Positions 25,224 to 34,868 are shown, numbered from the stretch's first letter. The stretch: 64,000 nucleotides of DNA from Heyndrickxia ginsengihumi (GCF_011008565.1 NZ_JAAIWK010000004.1:62001-126000); one strand, 5' to 3'. Notes: generated from the letters alone by a model not told the origin. Made by a program: numbers and translations.

Positions 25224-26097
25224 TACGTTCATACGTCACCTCCGCGAAAGCTTTAAAAGTCTAGCTCGTAATGGATGGATGATGTTTGCTTCTGCCAGTG
25301 CAGTAACGATCACACTCCTGCTCGTTGGTGTTTTCTTTGTCATTATTATGAATATGAATAAATTTGCAAATGACATTGAAAAAGATGTAGAGATCCGCGT
25401 GCATATTGATCTTACAGCGAAAAAGGCAGACCAAGAAAAATTACGAAGCCAAATTGAAAGCATCAATGCAGTTCAATCCGTTAAATATTCTTCGAAACAA
25501 CATGAGTTGAAAGATTTAATCAAAACAATGGGGAATGATTTTAAATTATTTAAACAAGAGAACCCATTATATGATGTTTATATTGTAAAAACGAAGAATC
25601 CTACCGATACTCCTAAAGTTGCCAAACAAATTGAAAAAATGGATCATGTAGAGTCAGCAATATATGGTAAAGGGAAAGTTGAAAATCTCTTCCACATTTT
25701 AAGCATTTGCCGCAATATTGGTTTAGTGTTGATTATTGCTTTATTGCTTACCGCGATGTTCTTAATCTCAAATACCATTAAAATTACAATCTTTGCTCGT
25801 AGAAAAGAAATTGAGATTATGAAATTAGTAGGTGCGACGAACTGGTTTATTCGCTGGCCGTTCCTGCTCGAAGGATTATGGTTAGGAATTTTAGGATCGA
25901 TTATTCCAATTTTAATCGTTTCATTCGGATACTACTATTTATATGAGCTAGTATCTCCAAAACTTCAAAATCAATTTATTCAAATACTTGATTTTACACC
26001 GTTTGTATATGAAATTGACGTGTTGCTTATTTTGATGGGGATCTTAATCGGTGTTTGGGGAAGTACGATGTCGATCCGCCGCTATTTGAAGGTGTAA
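25213..26097 (+). CDS. ftsX: Cell division membrane protein FtsX
   Basis: The 294-residue membrane partner of FtsE. A first membrane segment (about residues 22-44), an extracellular loop (about 45-168) that in B. subtilis touches the hydrolase or its cofactors, and three further membrane segments (about 170-193, 220-243, 262-285) give the standard topology. KISTFIRHLRESFKSLARNG (residues 2-21) is the conserved N-terminus. AAGGAGG (25198-25204) inside ftsE lies 8 bases before the ATG. Overlap means coupled translation with ftsE. Confidence 0.96.
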   Translation: MKISTFIRHLRESFKSLARNGWMMFASASAVTITLLLVGVFFVIIMNMNKFANDIEKDVEIRVHIDLTAKKADQEKLRSQIESINAVQSVKYSSKQHELKDLIKTMGNDFKLFKQENPLYDVYIVKTKNPTDTPKVAKQIEKMDHVESAIYGKGKVENLFHILSICRNIGLVLIIALLLTAMFLISNTIKITIFARRKEIEIMKLVGATNWFIRWPFLLEGLWLGILGSIIPILIVSFGYYYLYELVSPKLQNQFIQILDFTPFVYEIDVLLILMGILIGVWGSTMSIRRYLKV

Positions 26098-26229
26098 TGT
26101 GTAAAACGAAAGAAGAGCATGGATCAACTAAATAAATAGATTTATTAACATTTTTGCTAGGGGAGGTTCGTTCGAGCATTCCTCTAGCTTCTAATAGATT
26201 TAGGATACATAATGGGAAAGGGGAAAGTC

Positions 26230-27543
26230 ATGAGGAAACGTACTATGCTGTCGCTAGCTGCGGTATGTACGATTTGTGCGGGCAGTATATTTGCGCCTCA
26301 CCTGTCTGCATTTGCTGCGAGCTTATCGGAATTGCAACAAAAAAAGCAAGACGTGGAAAATAAAAGTTCTGATGTTCAAGATAAAATCAATGACAAAGAT
26401 AGTAAAATATCAGATATTAATGACAAGCAATCATCATTAAAGGATCAGCTTGATGCACTTAATGGAAAAATTGATGATGCCAATCAAAAAATATCCAGTA
26501 AGCAGAACGAAATTGATGATACGAATCAACAAATAGATCAATTAAAGAAAGACATTTCTGAATTAAAAAATAGAATTGAAGAGAGAAATAAAGTCTTAAA
26601 AGAGCGTGCCCGGGCAATACAGGAAAATGGCGGAGGCTCTGTTGATTACGTTGGTGTTGTTTTAGATTCAAAAAGTTTAAGTGATTTCTTTGATCGCCTT
26701 TCAGCAGTAAGAACTATTGTAAATGCCGATCAAAAAATTATTGACCAACAAAAACAAGATGAAGCGAATTTACAAGATAAACAGTCTGTATTTGAAAAGA
26801 AATTAGCTGATCTTCAAACAATGTTAGCAGACTTAAAAGATATGAAAGCGAAATTAAAGGATGATCAGGCGGCGAAAAATGCCCTTGTTGCAAAATTAAG
26901 TAAGCAAAAAGATGATCTTGAAGAAGAGAAAATGTCTCTTAAAGAGCAACAAGAAATTTTAGCCGATCAAAAAGCTTCAATAGAAAAAGCGATGGAACTT
27001 GCTAAAAAAGAATTAGCTGAGCAAAAGGTTGCCAAAGCAGCAGAAGCTAAAGCTAGTTCGAGCTCTAGCAGTTCTGATAACAGCTCTAATACTAGTACAA
27101 ACAGTTCTAGTGGAAGCCTTCCAAAAGTTTCCTCTGGTGCATTTACAAGGCCAGCCGCTGGTTATATCTCCTCAGAATTTGGTAAACGGTCTGGTGAATT
27201 TTCTGGGTTCCATCCGGGAATTGATATTGCAAATAGTGCAGGTACCCCGGTTGTAGCAGCAGCTGACGGTGTGGTGTTTAGAGCTTATCATTCATCATCT
27301 TATGGAAATTGTGTAATGATTAGCCATTATATAAGTGGTAAATTGTACACAACTGTGTATGCTCATTTAAGCTCTTATTCTGTAAGTGCTGGTCAGCATG
27401 TAAGTAAAGGGCAGCAAATTGGCTCAATGGGATCGACAGGTGAATCCTCAGGACCGCATTTACATTTTGAAATTTATAATGGACAATGGACTCCACCACC
27501 ACATAACGGCGCCCAAAATCCACGTAATTATATTAACTTTTAA
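26230..27543 (+). CDS. Secreted coiled-coil M23 endopeptidase, likely FtsEX partner
   Basis: A 437-residue wall hydrolase. A signal peptide (residues 1-32, ending FAA) is followed by long coiled coils (about 33-265, LSELQQKKQDVENKSSDVQD and similar). A Ser/Asn linker follows (about 270-300), then a C-terminal LytM/M23 domain. Zinc and catalytic residues are intact: HPGIDIA (His and Asp, about residue 335) and GPHLHFEIY (HxH, about 409). The M23 domain should cleave peptide cross-links. EnvC of E. coli has the same coiled-coil-LytM layout but a dead active site, and CwlO of B. subtilis has the coiled coil with an NlpC domain. Both are FtsEX-controlled. AAAGGGG precedes ATG 26230. It follows ftsX by 132 bases. 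Confidence 0.9.
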   Translation: MRKRTMLSLAAVCTICAGSIFAPHLSAFAASLSELQQKKQDVENKSSDVQDKINDKDSKISDINDKQSSLKDQLDALNGKIDDANQKISSKQNEIDDTNQQIDQLKKDISELKNRIEERNKVLKERARAIQENGGGSVDYVGVVLDSKSLSDFFDRLSAVRTIVNADQKIIDQQKQDEANLQDKQSVFEKKLADLQTMLADLKDMKAKLKDDQAAKNALVAKLSKQKDDLEEEKMSLKEQQEILADQKASIEKAMELAKKELAEQKVAKAAEAKASSSSSSSDNSSNTSTNSSSGSLPKVSSGAFTRPAAGYISSEFGKRSGEFSGFHPGIDIANSAGTPVVAAADGVVFRAYHSSSYGNCVMISHYISGKLYTTVYAHLSSYSVSAGQHVSKGQQIGSMGSTGESSGPHLHFEIYNGQWTPPPHNGAQNPRNYINF

Positions 27544-27546
27544 TAA

Positions 27547-27587
27547 AAAGTCGGACATCATTTAAGAGATGGTGTCTGGCTTTTTTT
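27547..27587 (+). terminator. Terminator after the M23 endopeptidase
   Basis: AAAGTCGGACATCAT (27547-27561) pairs with ATGGTGTCTGGCTTT (27569-27583) with some G-T pairs, followed by a run of Ts. It begins just after the stop. Confidence 0.85.
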
Positions 27588-27651
27588 GTGTAGTCTGTTT
27601 CGTAACTTTTATGCTTTTTCATCTGGCTCATTTAAACCGCTCATAATAAAA

Positions 27652-27786
27652 TTGATTGAGTGGAAGGATGCGTGACTCCTAATGGAATAGCGGAATTGAT
27701 GAGACCCCACAGGCGTGCAGCACCGAAGAGGCTCAGCTTCCGTCCGTGGAATGCGAGCATCCAGGAGCGTAAATCATCTGCTCCAC
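27652..27786. repeat. Dispersed palindromic repeat, family B, degenerate copy B1
   Basis: It shows ATTGAGTGGAAGGATGCG, GACTCCT, GAGACCCCACAGGCG, GAAGAGGCTCAG, CCGTGGAATGCGAGCATCC and GGAGCGTAAATCA in the same order as the sharper copy at 40948-41076. Several changes have lowered its symmetry. It occupies part of the 533-base gap between the M23 gene and cls. Confidence 0.68.
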
Positions 27787-27905
27787 TTTTATGAAGAACC
27801 TCCAAATTTACAAAAAAAAAAAATAACATTTTATAAGGATAGTTGCTTTGAAATAAATTTCATTCGCTTAAACCGCACACAATGTTAATTGGAGGAGAAG
27901 GCAAG

Positions 27906-28062
27906 TATGAGTGAAAATCAACTCACACCATTTAAAAAACGCACCACTTTCTTTTAGGTGATAAACATGAACGGAAATGATCAAGAGGATAAAAACAAGA
28001 TTATGTGTTATGATACATATGATATTTTGATCAGTGTCGCCCAGTCCGATTTAGTTCATTAA
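27906..28062 (+). other. Two candidate small reading frames before cls
   Basis: A 16-codon frame starts at ATG 27907 (SENQLTPFKKRTTFF) behind GGAGGAG. A 31-codon frame starts at ATG 27967 (NGNDQEDKNKI...) behind AGGTGATAAAC and ends at 28062, 14 bases before cls. Both have good ribosome sites, but neither is a recognised protein. They could be leader peptides or remains of a lost gene. Confidence 0.3.
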
Positions 28063-28076
28063 CAAAGGAGAATGCG

Positions 28077-29519
28077 ATGATATTAACAGTATTATTAATT
28101 TTATTTTTAATTTTAAACTTAATTTTATTAGGGACCGTTATTTTTCTAGAACGGCGTGATGTTGGTGCAACTTGGGCTTGGCTTTTAGTTTTGTCCTTTT
28201 TACCTGTTGTTGGATTTATACTTTATTTAATTTTGGGTCAAAATTTAAGCCGGAGAAAAATATTTGATTGGAAAGTCCAAGAAAAAGTCGGAATAAAAGA
28301 GATTTCCGAGTATCAAATCAGCTTACTGAAAAATAATTCATTTCCGTTTCATGATGAAAGAACGATTCAATATAAAGATCTTATTTACATGTTGCTGATG
28401 AACGATGGCGCTATTTTGTCACAAGATAACCATGTTGATATTTTTACAGATGGAAAAGAAAAATTTCAAGCATTGTTTGAAGATATCCGTAATGCCAAAG
28501 ATAGTATTCATCTTGTTTATTATATTATTCGAAATGATCAACTTGGAAAAAGTTTAGTTGAATTGTTGACGATGAAGGCAAAAGAAGGTGTCAAAGTTCG
28601 GGTATTATATGATGATATGGGATCACGAACATTACCGCGGAAATTTTTTAAATCGCTTATCGAAGCAGGGGGCGAAGCGGCAGCCTTTTTTCCTGCCAAA
28701 ATACCGTTGTTCAATTTGCGTGTGAACTTTCGCAACCATCGTAAGTTGGCCATTATTGACGGGCAAATTGGGTATATTGGCGGTTTTAATATTGGGGATG
28801 AATATTTAGGATTAAATAAAAGATTCGGTTACTGGCGAGATACGCATTTGCGTATTATCGGGCGTGCAGTTTATGGGATGCAGACAAGATTTATTATGGA
28901 CTGGAATCAAGCATCTGTACACGATATTCATAATGCAAAACATTATTTCCCGGTTATCCCTCCTAAAGGCGAGACAGATATTCAAATTATTTCGAGTGGA
29001 CCGGATTCACAGTCAGAACAAATTAAAAATAGCTATATTAAAATGATTAACTCTGCCAAAAAATATATTTATATGCAATCCCCCTATTTTATTCCTGACG
29101 ATAGTTTGTTAAATGCGCTCAAAATTGCAGCATTATCTGGTGTAGATGTGCATTTAATGATTCCAAATAAACCTGATCACATGTTCGTTTATTGGGCGAC
29201 CTATTCGAATGTCGGTCAACTATTAAAAAATGGTGTGAAAGTTTATATTTATGAAAATGGCTTTATTCATGCAAAAATGTTAGTGGTAGATGGAAAAATA
29301 GCTTCTGTTGGAACTGCTAATATTGATGTTAGAAGCTTTCGATTAAATTTTGAAGTGAATGCGCTATTGTATGATCAAAATCTTGCGGCGCGGTTAGCCA
29401 ATATTTTTAGAGAAGACATGGAACAGTCAAGTGAATTGACTTTTGAAGCATATCAGCAGCGCTCAAGCATGATCCGTTTTAAAGAATCAATTTCTCGTTT
29501 GTTATCCCCTATTTTATAA
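28077..29519 (+). CDS. cls: Cardiolipin synthase
   Basis: The enzyme joins two phosphatidylglycerols to give cardiolipin and glycerol at the cytoplasmic membrane. The 480 residues include two N-terminal membrane segments (about 2-22 and 34-54) and two phospholipase-D HKD motifs: NHRKLAIIDG (about residues 221-230) and IHAKMLVVDG (about 397-406). This is the bacterial two-HKD type. AAAGGAG lies 6 bases before the ATG. It stands alone, between repeat B1 and the methionine operon. Several bacilli carry two or three cls paralogues, and which one this is cannot be told. Confidence 0.94.
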   Translation: MILTVLLILFLILNLILLGTVIFLERRDVGATWAWLLVLSFLPVVGFILYLILGQNLSRRKIFDWKVQEKVGIKEISEYQISLLKNNSFPFHDERTIQYKDLIYMLLMNDGAILSQDNHVDIFTDGKEKFQALFEDIRNAKDSIHLVYYIIRNDQLGKSLVELLTMKAKEGVKVRVLYDDMGSRTLPRKFFKSLIEAGGEAAAFFPAKIPLFNLRVNFRNHRKLAIIDGQIGYIGGFNIGDEYLGLNKRFGYWRDTHLRIIGRAVYGMQTRFIMDWNQASVHDIHNAKHYFPVIPPKGETDIQIISSGPDSQSEQIKNSYIKMINSAKKYIYMQSPYFIPDDSLLNALKIAALSGVDVHLMIPNKPDHMFVYWATYSNVGQLLKNGVKVYIYENGFIHAKMLVVDGKIASVGTANIDVRSFRLNFEVNALLYDQNLAARLANIFREDMEQSSELTFEAYQQRSSMIRFKESISRLLSPIL

Positions 29520-29569
29520 TTGTGAGTTTATTGTATTTATTGAAATCTTATTTTTTTCAAAAAAAAGGG

Positions 29570-29598
29570 TTGACGACTGTGATATAGTTTTCTATAAT
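29570..29598 (+). promoter_or_regulatory. Sigma-A promoter of the methionine operon
   Basis: TTGACG (29570-29575), a 17-base spacer and a perfect TATAAT (29593-29598). Transcription would start near 29605, about 40 bases before the SAM riboswitch. Confidence 0.9.
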
Positions 29599-29642
29599 CC
29601 TAATCAAGAGCTATTTAAAATTTAAGAATATTATTCAATTAC

Positions 29643-29800
29643 TCTTATCGAGAGCGGCGGAGGGACTAGGCCCTGCGAAGCCCGGCAACCTTCAAGGTAA
29701 ATCCTTGAAAAGGTGCTAATTCCTACAGATCTTTGGTCTGAAAGATAAGGGGAGGTTTTTACATAATTGTAACCCTCTTCCTTATGAAGAGGGTTTTTCT
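29643..29800 (+). promoter_or_regulatory. SAM-I (S-box) riboswitch with terminator
   Basis: P1 arms CTTATC (29643-29648) and GATAAG (29744-29749) enclose the S-box core: GAGAG at the start, GGCCC, then GCCCGGCAACC, and AAGGTGCTAATTCC. AACCCTCTTC (29771-29780) and GAAGAGGGTT (29786-29795) with a following T run form the terminator. When S-adenosylmethionine binds, the terminator forms and metY-metX-hom is off. Confidence 0.97.
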
Positions 29801-29900
29801 TTTTCCTCTCTTCATAGCCTCTAGATCTGCCCTAATATGACGGAATTGTCGATATACTATTTTTCCTAGATAATTTTAAACCAAATAGGAGGAATTTAAG

Positions 29901-31202
29901 ATGACAAGTGAATCATTACGTCCAGAAACATTATTATTACATGGTGGTCAAGAACCAGACTCTGCAACAGGATCCCGCGCTGTACCTGTATACCGCACTA
30001 CTTCTTATGTGTTTAAAGATACCGATTATGCTCAAGGTGTATTTAATCTATCAGAAGAAGGTTTCATTTATACACGGATTGGAAATCCAACAGTTGATGT
30101 ATTTGAAAAACGTGTCGCATTGCTAGAAGGAGGTACAGCAGCAGTTGCTTTATCTTCTGGTGCTGCAGCAATTGGATTTTCCATTTTAAACGTTGCAAGA
30201 GCCGGTGATGAAATTATTTCCGCTAGTAATTTATATGGCGGAACTTATAATCTATTTGCGGCAACACTTCCTCGTTACGGAATTACAGTAAAATTTGTTG
30301 ATGCCTCTGATCCCGAAAACTTTAGAAAAGCTGTTACACCAAAGACGAAGGCATTCTTCGGAGAAATTATTGGAAATCCAAGCTTGCAGGTATTAGATGT
30401 GGAAGCAATTGCGAATATAGCCCACGAAAATGGTGTTCCATTAATTGTTGATAGTACGTTTGCTACACCATACTTAACAAATCCGATTCAATCTGGTGCA
30501 GATGTCGTTGTTCATTCGGCAACAAAATGGATTGGTGGACATGGAACGGCAATTGGCGGAATTGTTGTGGATGGCGGTCATTTTGATTGGAATACAGAAA
30601 AATTCCCTGACTTTAGTGAGCCGGATCCAAGTTATCACGGACTTCGTTACGGAGTAGATACGGCAGAGGCAGCGTTTGCGACGAAGCTCCGTGTTCAATT
30701 ACTTCGTGATTTAGGCCCTGCCCTAAGCCCTGATAATGCATTCTTATTTTTACAAGGACTTGAAACATTGCATTTACGTGTTGAAAGACATAATAGAAAC
30801 GCTTTGGAAATTGCGGAATTTTTACAAAATCATCCTGATGTTGCTTGGGTGAATTATCCAGGTCTTAAAGATCATCCATCACATGAATTGGCAAAGAAAT
30901 ATTTTAATGGTGGATTTGGATCAATGGTTAACTTCGGGGTGAAAGGCGGACGTGAAGTTGGAAGAAGAGTGATTGATCATATCAGTCTATGGTCACATGT
31001 TGCCAATGTCGGTGATGCGAAGTCGTTAATTATTCATCCGGCAACAACGACACACTCACAATTAAGTGATGAAGAACTTAAAAAATCCGGTGTAAGTGAA
31101 GACTTGATTCGACTATCTGTCGGCCTAGAAAATGTTGAAGATTTGAAAGCTGATTTAAATCAAGCAATTGAAAAAGCAAAGCAACTAGCAGTGAAATCAT
31201 AA
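29901..31202 (+). CDS. metY: O-acetylhomoserine sulfhydrylase
   Basis: A PLP enzyme that makes homocysteine from O-acetylhomoserine and sulfide. The 433-residue length is typical of this class and longer than cystathionine synthases. The PLP lysine is in [13 protein letters not shown] (about residue 210), and [17 protein letters not shown] (about 62-78) and the phosphate-binding [11 protein letters not shown] are family motifs. Genes for MetX and a homoserine dehydrogenase follow. AGGAGG precedes the ATG by 9 bases. It is controlled by the SAM riboswitch directly upstream. Confidence 0.95.
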   Translation: MTSESLRPETLLLHGGQEPDSATGSRAVPVYRTTSYVFKDTDYAQGVFNLSEEGFIYTRIGNPTVDVFEKRVALLEGGTAAVALSSGAAAIGFSILNVARAGDEIISASNLYGGTYNLFAATLPRYGITVKFVDASDPENFRKAVTPKTKAFFGEIIGNPSLQVLDVEAIANIAHENGVPLIVDSTFATPYLTNPIQSGADVVVHSATKWIGGHGTAIGGIVVDGGHFDWNTEKFPDFSEPDPSYHGLRYGVDTAEAAFATKLRVQLLRDLGPALSPDNAFLFLQGLETLHLRVERHNRNALEIAEFLQNHPDVAWVNYPGLKDHPSHELAKKYFNGGFGSMVNFGVKGGREVGRRVIDHISLWSHVANVGDAKSLIIHPATTTHSQLSDEELKKSGVSEDLIRLSVGLENVEDLKADLNQAIEKAKQLAVKS

Positions 31203-31224
31203 AAACTGTATGGGGGGAAGAAGG

Positions 31225-32283
31225 ATGGAAAAGGTAGAAATTGGTACTTTATTATTGGAAAACGGAGAAACCATCCCTCATGCAGAACTAGCTTATGAAC
31301 GGCGTGGCCCTATGGACGCGCCGATTATTTTAGTCTGTCATGCATTAACAGGAAGCCAGTACACGGTTGGAACGAGCGAGGAACCGGGATGGTGGGATGG
31401 ATTAATTGGGCCAGGAAAATATATTGATACGAATCAATATCAAGTCATAACCTTCAATGTACTTGGCAGTTGTTATGGAAGCACTGGCCCACAATCAATT
31501 AATCCAGAAACGTCTCGTCCGTATCGAATGGATTTCCCATTTATTACGATTCGAGATATGGTTCATGCACAAAAAAGGGCATTGCTAGCCCTTGGTGTGA
31601 ATAGAGTTAAAGCTGTGATCGGAGGTTCTCTTGGCGGCATGCAAGTACTAGAGTGGGGACTTCTGTACCCGAATGATATGGACCAATTACTGTTGTTTGC
31701 TTCAACCCCTTACTATAGTGATTATGGTATTGCCTTTAATGAAATTGGGATTACAGCGATTGAAAATGACCCAGGATGGAAAAATGGCTATTATCAATCT
31801 TCAGAGGATGTAAAAGGCCTTGAAATTGCGAGAATGGTTGGAATGGTCAGCTATCGAAGTGCTCCATTATTTGAAAGTAGGTTTAATAGAAAAATAGCGG
31901 AGGATAATCACAATAAATTTTCTTCGTATGAAGTATCATCATATATGCGATATCAAGGAAAAAAATTAACGGAGCGATTTGATGCGAATAGCTATTTATA
32001 CTTACTGCGGGCGATGAATAGTCATGATATCGGCAAAGGAAGAGGAGGATGGAAAAAGGCTGCTTCGCAATATAAAGCGAAATTAATTGCTTTTGGATTT
32101 CAGCATGATTTAATTTTCCGACCTGAAGATATTGAGGCGTTCGCTCGTGAAGTTCCGGATAGTGAATATCATTTTGTTCCAACAAAGTTTGGGCATGATG
32201 GTTTTTTAGTTGAATTTGAAAATTGGGGACACATTGTACGGGAAGCGTTACAAGAAGAAAGTAAGATTCAAGTTTGGGGGTAG
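31225..32283 (+). CDS. metX: Homoserine O-acetyltransferase
   Basis: An alpha/beta-hydrolase enzyme that acetylates homoserine for direct sulfhydrylation by MetY. The 352 residues contain the oxyanion motif HALTGSQY (about residue 38), the nucleophile elbow GGSLGGMQVLEW (Ser about 134) and the catalytic HDGFLVE (about 322). A start at 31225 is chosen because a GGGGGG tract lies 7-12 bases before it; ATG 31210 would contain its own site. Succinyl-specific relatives cannot be fully excluded by sequence alone. It lies 22 bases after metY and 7 bases before hom. Confidence 0.93.
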   Translation: MEKVEIGTLLLENGETIPHAELAYERRGPMDAPIILVCHALTGSQYTVGTSEEPGWWDGLIGPGKYIDTNQYQVITFNVLGSCYGSTGPQSINPETSRPYRMDFPFITIRDMVHAQKRALLALGVNRVKAVIGGSLGGMQVLEWGLLYPNDMDQLLLFASTPYYSDYGIAFNEIGITAIENDPGWKNGYYQSSEDVKGLEIARMVGMVSYRSAPLFESRFNRKIAEDNHNKFSSYEVSSYMRYQGKKLTERFDANSYLYLLRAMNSHDIGKGRGGWKKAASQYKAKLIAFGFQHDLIFRPEDIEAFAREVPDSEYHFVPTKFGHDGFLVEFENWGHIVREALQEESKIQVWG

Positions 32284-32290
32284 GCGAACA

Positions 32291-33277
32291 ATGACGAAAA
32301 TAAAAGCTGCATTGCTTGGATTCGGTACGGTCGGTCAAGGTGTATATGAAGCAATAAAAAGCCACCAAGAAAAGCTGCAGGAGCGATTAGTTGCAGAGGT
32401 TGAAATTGTTGCCGTTTTAATTAAAGAGCCATATAAAAAAAGAGAAATTGACCCATCTGTTTTAATTACAACGAATTTCGAAGATATTCTTAACATTCCA
32501 GACCTTGATGTTGTATTTGAAGCAATTGTTGGTGAGACACCAAGTTTTACATATTTATCAAAAGCAATTGAAAAAGGCTGCCATGTCATTACGGCTAATA
32601 AAGTGATGTTTGCCAAGTATGGTAAATTATTACTTGAAAAGGGAAGAAAGAAGAATGTGTATGTAGGATATGAGGCAACAACAGCAGGCGGGGTACCGAT
32701 TATTCGTACGATTAGCCAGCAATTGCAAGTGAATGATATTCAACGTGTGCAAGCTGTTTTAAACGGCACATCCAATTTTATTTTAACAGAAATGAGAGAA
32801 AAAGGACTTTCTTTTCAAAAGGCTTTAGAAAGTGCTCAACTTCATGGATATGCTGAAGCAGATCCCGCAAATGATATTGAAGGAAAGGATGCCTTTTTTA
32901 AGTTAATGATTTTAAGTGATCTTGTCTTTGGTGCTCAGCCTGATTGGGATGCAGTGGAAGTTGAAGGTATCCAACATATTACTGTTGAAGATATTCAAGC
33001 AGCAAAAACTCAACATTTAAGGTATAAACATATCGCAGACATATACCGATATGGTCGAACGCTAAAAGCTTCTGTGAAACCAGTTTTAGTTGCTCCGGAT
33101 CATGCCCTCTATTCTATCGAAGGTGTTGAAAATGCTGTCACGATCTATGCCAGTTTAGTTGATAAAATCACCATTTCTGGTCCTGGCGCTGGTAAATTTC
33201 CAACAGCGAGTGCGATGATTGAAGATTTCGTAAGTGGCTACCAAATTCCTCGTTACCAATTTACCTTAAACATTTGA
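32291..33277 (+). CDS. hom: Homoserine dehydrogenase, short form without ACT domain
   Basis: It reduces aspartate semialdehyde to homoserine. The 328 residues cover the NAD(P)-binding domain (ALLGFGTVGQGVYEAI, residues 7-22) and the catalytic core (VITANKVMFAKYG about 98-110; GVPIIRTI; LNGTSNFILT about 158-167; EADPANDIEGKDAFFKL about 191-207). Usual Bacillus Hom is about 433 residues, with a C-terminal ACT domain for threonine feedback. Here the protein ends right after the catalytic domain. Threonine insensitivity is therefore likely, and control falls to the SAM riboswitch. A second, full-length hom elsewhere is expected but not visible. Confidence 0.93.
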   Translation: MTKIKAALLGFGTVGQGVYEAIKSHQEKLQERLVAEVEIVAVLIKEPYKKREIDPSVLITTNFEDILNIPDLDVVFEAIVGETPSFTYLSKAIEKGCHVITANKVMFAKYGKLLLEKGRKKNVYVGYEATTAGGVPIIRTISQQLQVNDIQRVQAVLNGTSNFILTEMREKGLSFQKALESAQLHGYAEADPANDIEGKDAFFKLMILSDLVFGAQPDWDAVEVEGIQHITVEDIQAAKTQHLRYKHIADIYRYGRTLKASVKPVLVAPDHALYSIEGVENAVTIYASLVDKITISGPGAGKFPTASAMIEDFVSGYQIPRYQFTLNI

Positions 33278-33364
33278 TATCATTATAACCCTTTGAATTG
33301 ATCATTTTTATTATAAGAGAACATAACTTGTCCTTCTTGCACATATATTGAATTAAAGAATTTG

Positions 33365-33392
33365 AAAGTGTCTTAGTATCGGACACTTTTGG
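33365..33392 (+). terminator. Possible terminator after hom
   Basis: AAAGTGTC (33365-33372) pairs perfectly with GACACTTT (33382-33389), with a 9-base loop but a very short T tail. It lies 20 bases before the ctpB start and might instead tune ctpB translation. Confidence 0.5.
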
Positions 33393-33411
33393 CAGGGAGG
33401 ACAAGACTTGT

Positions 33412-34857
33412 ATGAAGCGAAAATGGTTAGCGCTTGTAATTTCAGGTTCTTTACTTACTGGTGCGGGCAGTACATATGTAGGAACGAAATGGATGGAAGA
33501 AGCCCACAAAGAACCTGAAGCATCTCAGCAGCCACAATCAAAATCAATGCAAATGAGCAGTGAAGATTTAACGAAAATCGCTCAAGCCTATGATTTAATA
33601 AAAAGTCAATATGTACAAAAGGTTAATGAAAATGACTTAGTAGAAGGCGCGATTCAAGGGATGGTCAGTACTTTAAAGGATCCATACTCTGTTTACATGG
33701 ATAAAGAAACTGCCAGCCAATTTAATGACTCTCTTGATTCCTCATTTCAAGGGATCGGAACAGAAATTACGAAAAAAAATGGAAAGATTATGATTGTATC
33801 ACCATATAAAAATTCACCAGCTGAAAAAGCAGGGTTAAGACCAGGAGATGTGATTTCAAAGATTAATGGAAAAAGTACAGACGGTCTTGATCTATACGAA
33901 GCAACAACGCTCATTCGCGGAAAAAAAGGAACGGCTGTGAACCTTGAAATTATAAGAGAAGGCTCGGATAAACGGATAGCTGTAAAAGTGAAGCGTGATG
34001 ATATTCCATTAGATACTGTTTATTCGGATCTTAAATATGAAAATAAAAAACCAATTGGCTATATTGATATTACACAATTCTCGAAAAACACAGCTGAAGA
34101 TTTTAATAAAGCTTTAAGTAAGCTTGAGAAGGAGAATATGCAAGGGCTGATTATTGATGTTCGGGGAAATCCAGGCGGACTTTTATCAAGTGTTGAGGCG
34201 ATCCTTAAGCAATTTGTACCAGAAGGGAAACCATATTTTCAAATAGAAGAGCGAAATGGACATAAAGTCCAATACGTATCTCATTTGAAAAAGAAAAAAT
34301 CATATCCAATCGTTGTGTTAGTGGATAAAGGAAGTGCGTCTGCTTCAGAAATTTTAGCAGCTGCTTTAAAAGAAGCCGATGGTTATCCATTAATTGGTGA
34401 AAAGACATTCGGAAAAGGGACAGTTCAAGAAGCAGTGCCGATGGAAGATGGCGGTACGATTAAGCTGACGATGTTCAAATGGTTAACACCAGACGGAAAT
34501 TGGATTCACCATAAAGGCATAGAACCTACAATTGCCGTAAAACAACCTGATTATTTTAATGTGCATACGTTAAATGTAAAGAAAACCTTGTCACCAGATA
34601 TGAACAATGATCAGGTGAAAATTGCTCAGCAAATGTTAAAAGGACTTGGTTTTGTCCCTGGTAGAGAAGATGGTTATTTTGACTTGCAGACCGAGAATTC
34701 TGTAAAAGCATTCCAGTATAAAAAAGGCCTGAAAGTGACAGGGGAAATTGATGAAAAGACAGCAACGCAGTTAGAACAAGCTATTCTCGCAGCAATGAAG
34801 AAGGAAAAAAATGATCTTCAATTGCAAGTTGCATTGAAATATTTTAATAAAAACTAA
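33412..34857 (+). CDS. ctpB: Carboxy-terminal processing protease CtpB (S41)
   Basis: A membrane-anchored serine protease. In B. subtilis CtpB (480 residues; here 481) is made in the sporulating cell, crosses to the space between the two membranes and cleaves SpoIVFA to trigger sigma-K. An N-terminal signal anchor (about residues 6-24) is followed by a PDZ domain (SPAEKAGLRPGDVISKINGK, about 137-156). The S41 core comes next with the nucleophile in GSASASEILAAAL (Ser about 309) and the base Lys in GEKTFGKGTVQE (about 334). A C-terminal peptidoglycan-binding repeat follows (about 395-455). GGGAGG precedes the ATG. Confidence 0.95.
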   Translation: MKRKWLALVISGSLLTGAGSTYVGTKWMEEAHKEPEASQQPQSKSMQMSSEDLTKIAQAYDLIKSQYVQKVNENDLVEGAIQGMVSTLKDPYSVYMDKETASQFNDSLDSSFQGIGTEITKKNGKIMIVSPYKNSPAEKAGLRPGDVISKINGKSTDGLDLYEATTLIRGKKGTAVNLEIIREGSDKRIAVKVKRDDIPLDTVYSDLKYENKKPIGYIDITQFSKNTAEDFNKALSKLEKENMQGLIIDVRGNPGGLLSSVEAILKQFVPEGKPYFQIEERNGHKVQYVSHLKKKKSYPIVVLVDKGSASASEILAAALKEADGYPLIGEKTFGKGTVQEAVPMEDGGTIKLTMFKWLTPDGNWIHHKGIEPTIAVKQPDYFNVHTLNVKKTLSPDMNNDQVKIAQQMLKGLGFVPGREDGYFDLQTENSVKAFQYKKGLKVTGEIDEKTATQLEQAILAAMKKEKNDLQLQVALKYFNKN

Positions 34858-34868
34858 GATGATGAAAG

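Noticed and set aside
26097-26115. WalR-type site before the M23 endopeptidase
   Set aside because: Two TGTAA-like strings occur but with a 1-base spacer in place of the required 5.
31883-32368. 161-codon minus-strand frame across metX and hom
   Set aside because: It overlaps two real genes of one operon and has no ribosome site or recognisable motif.
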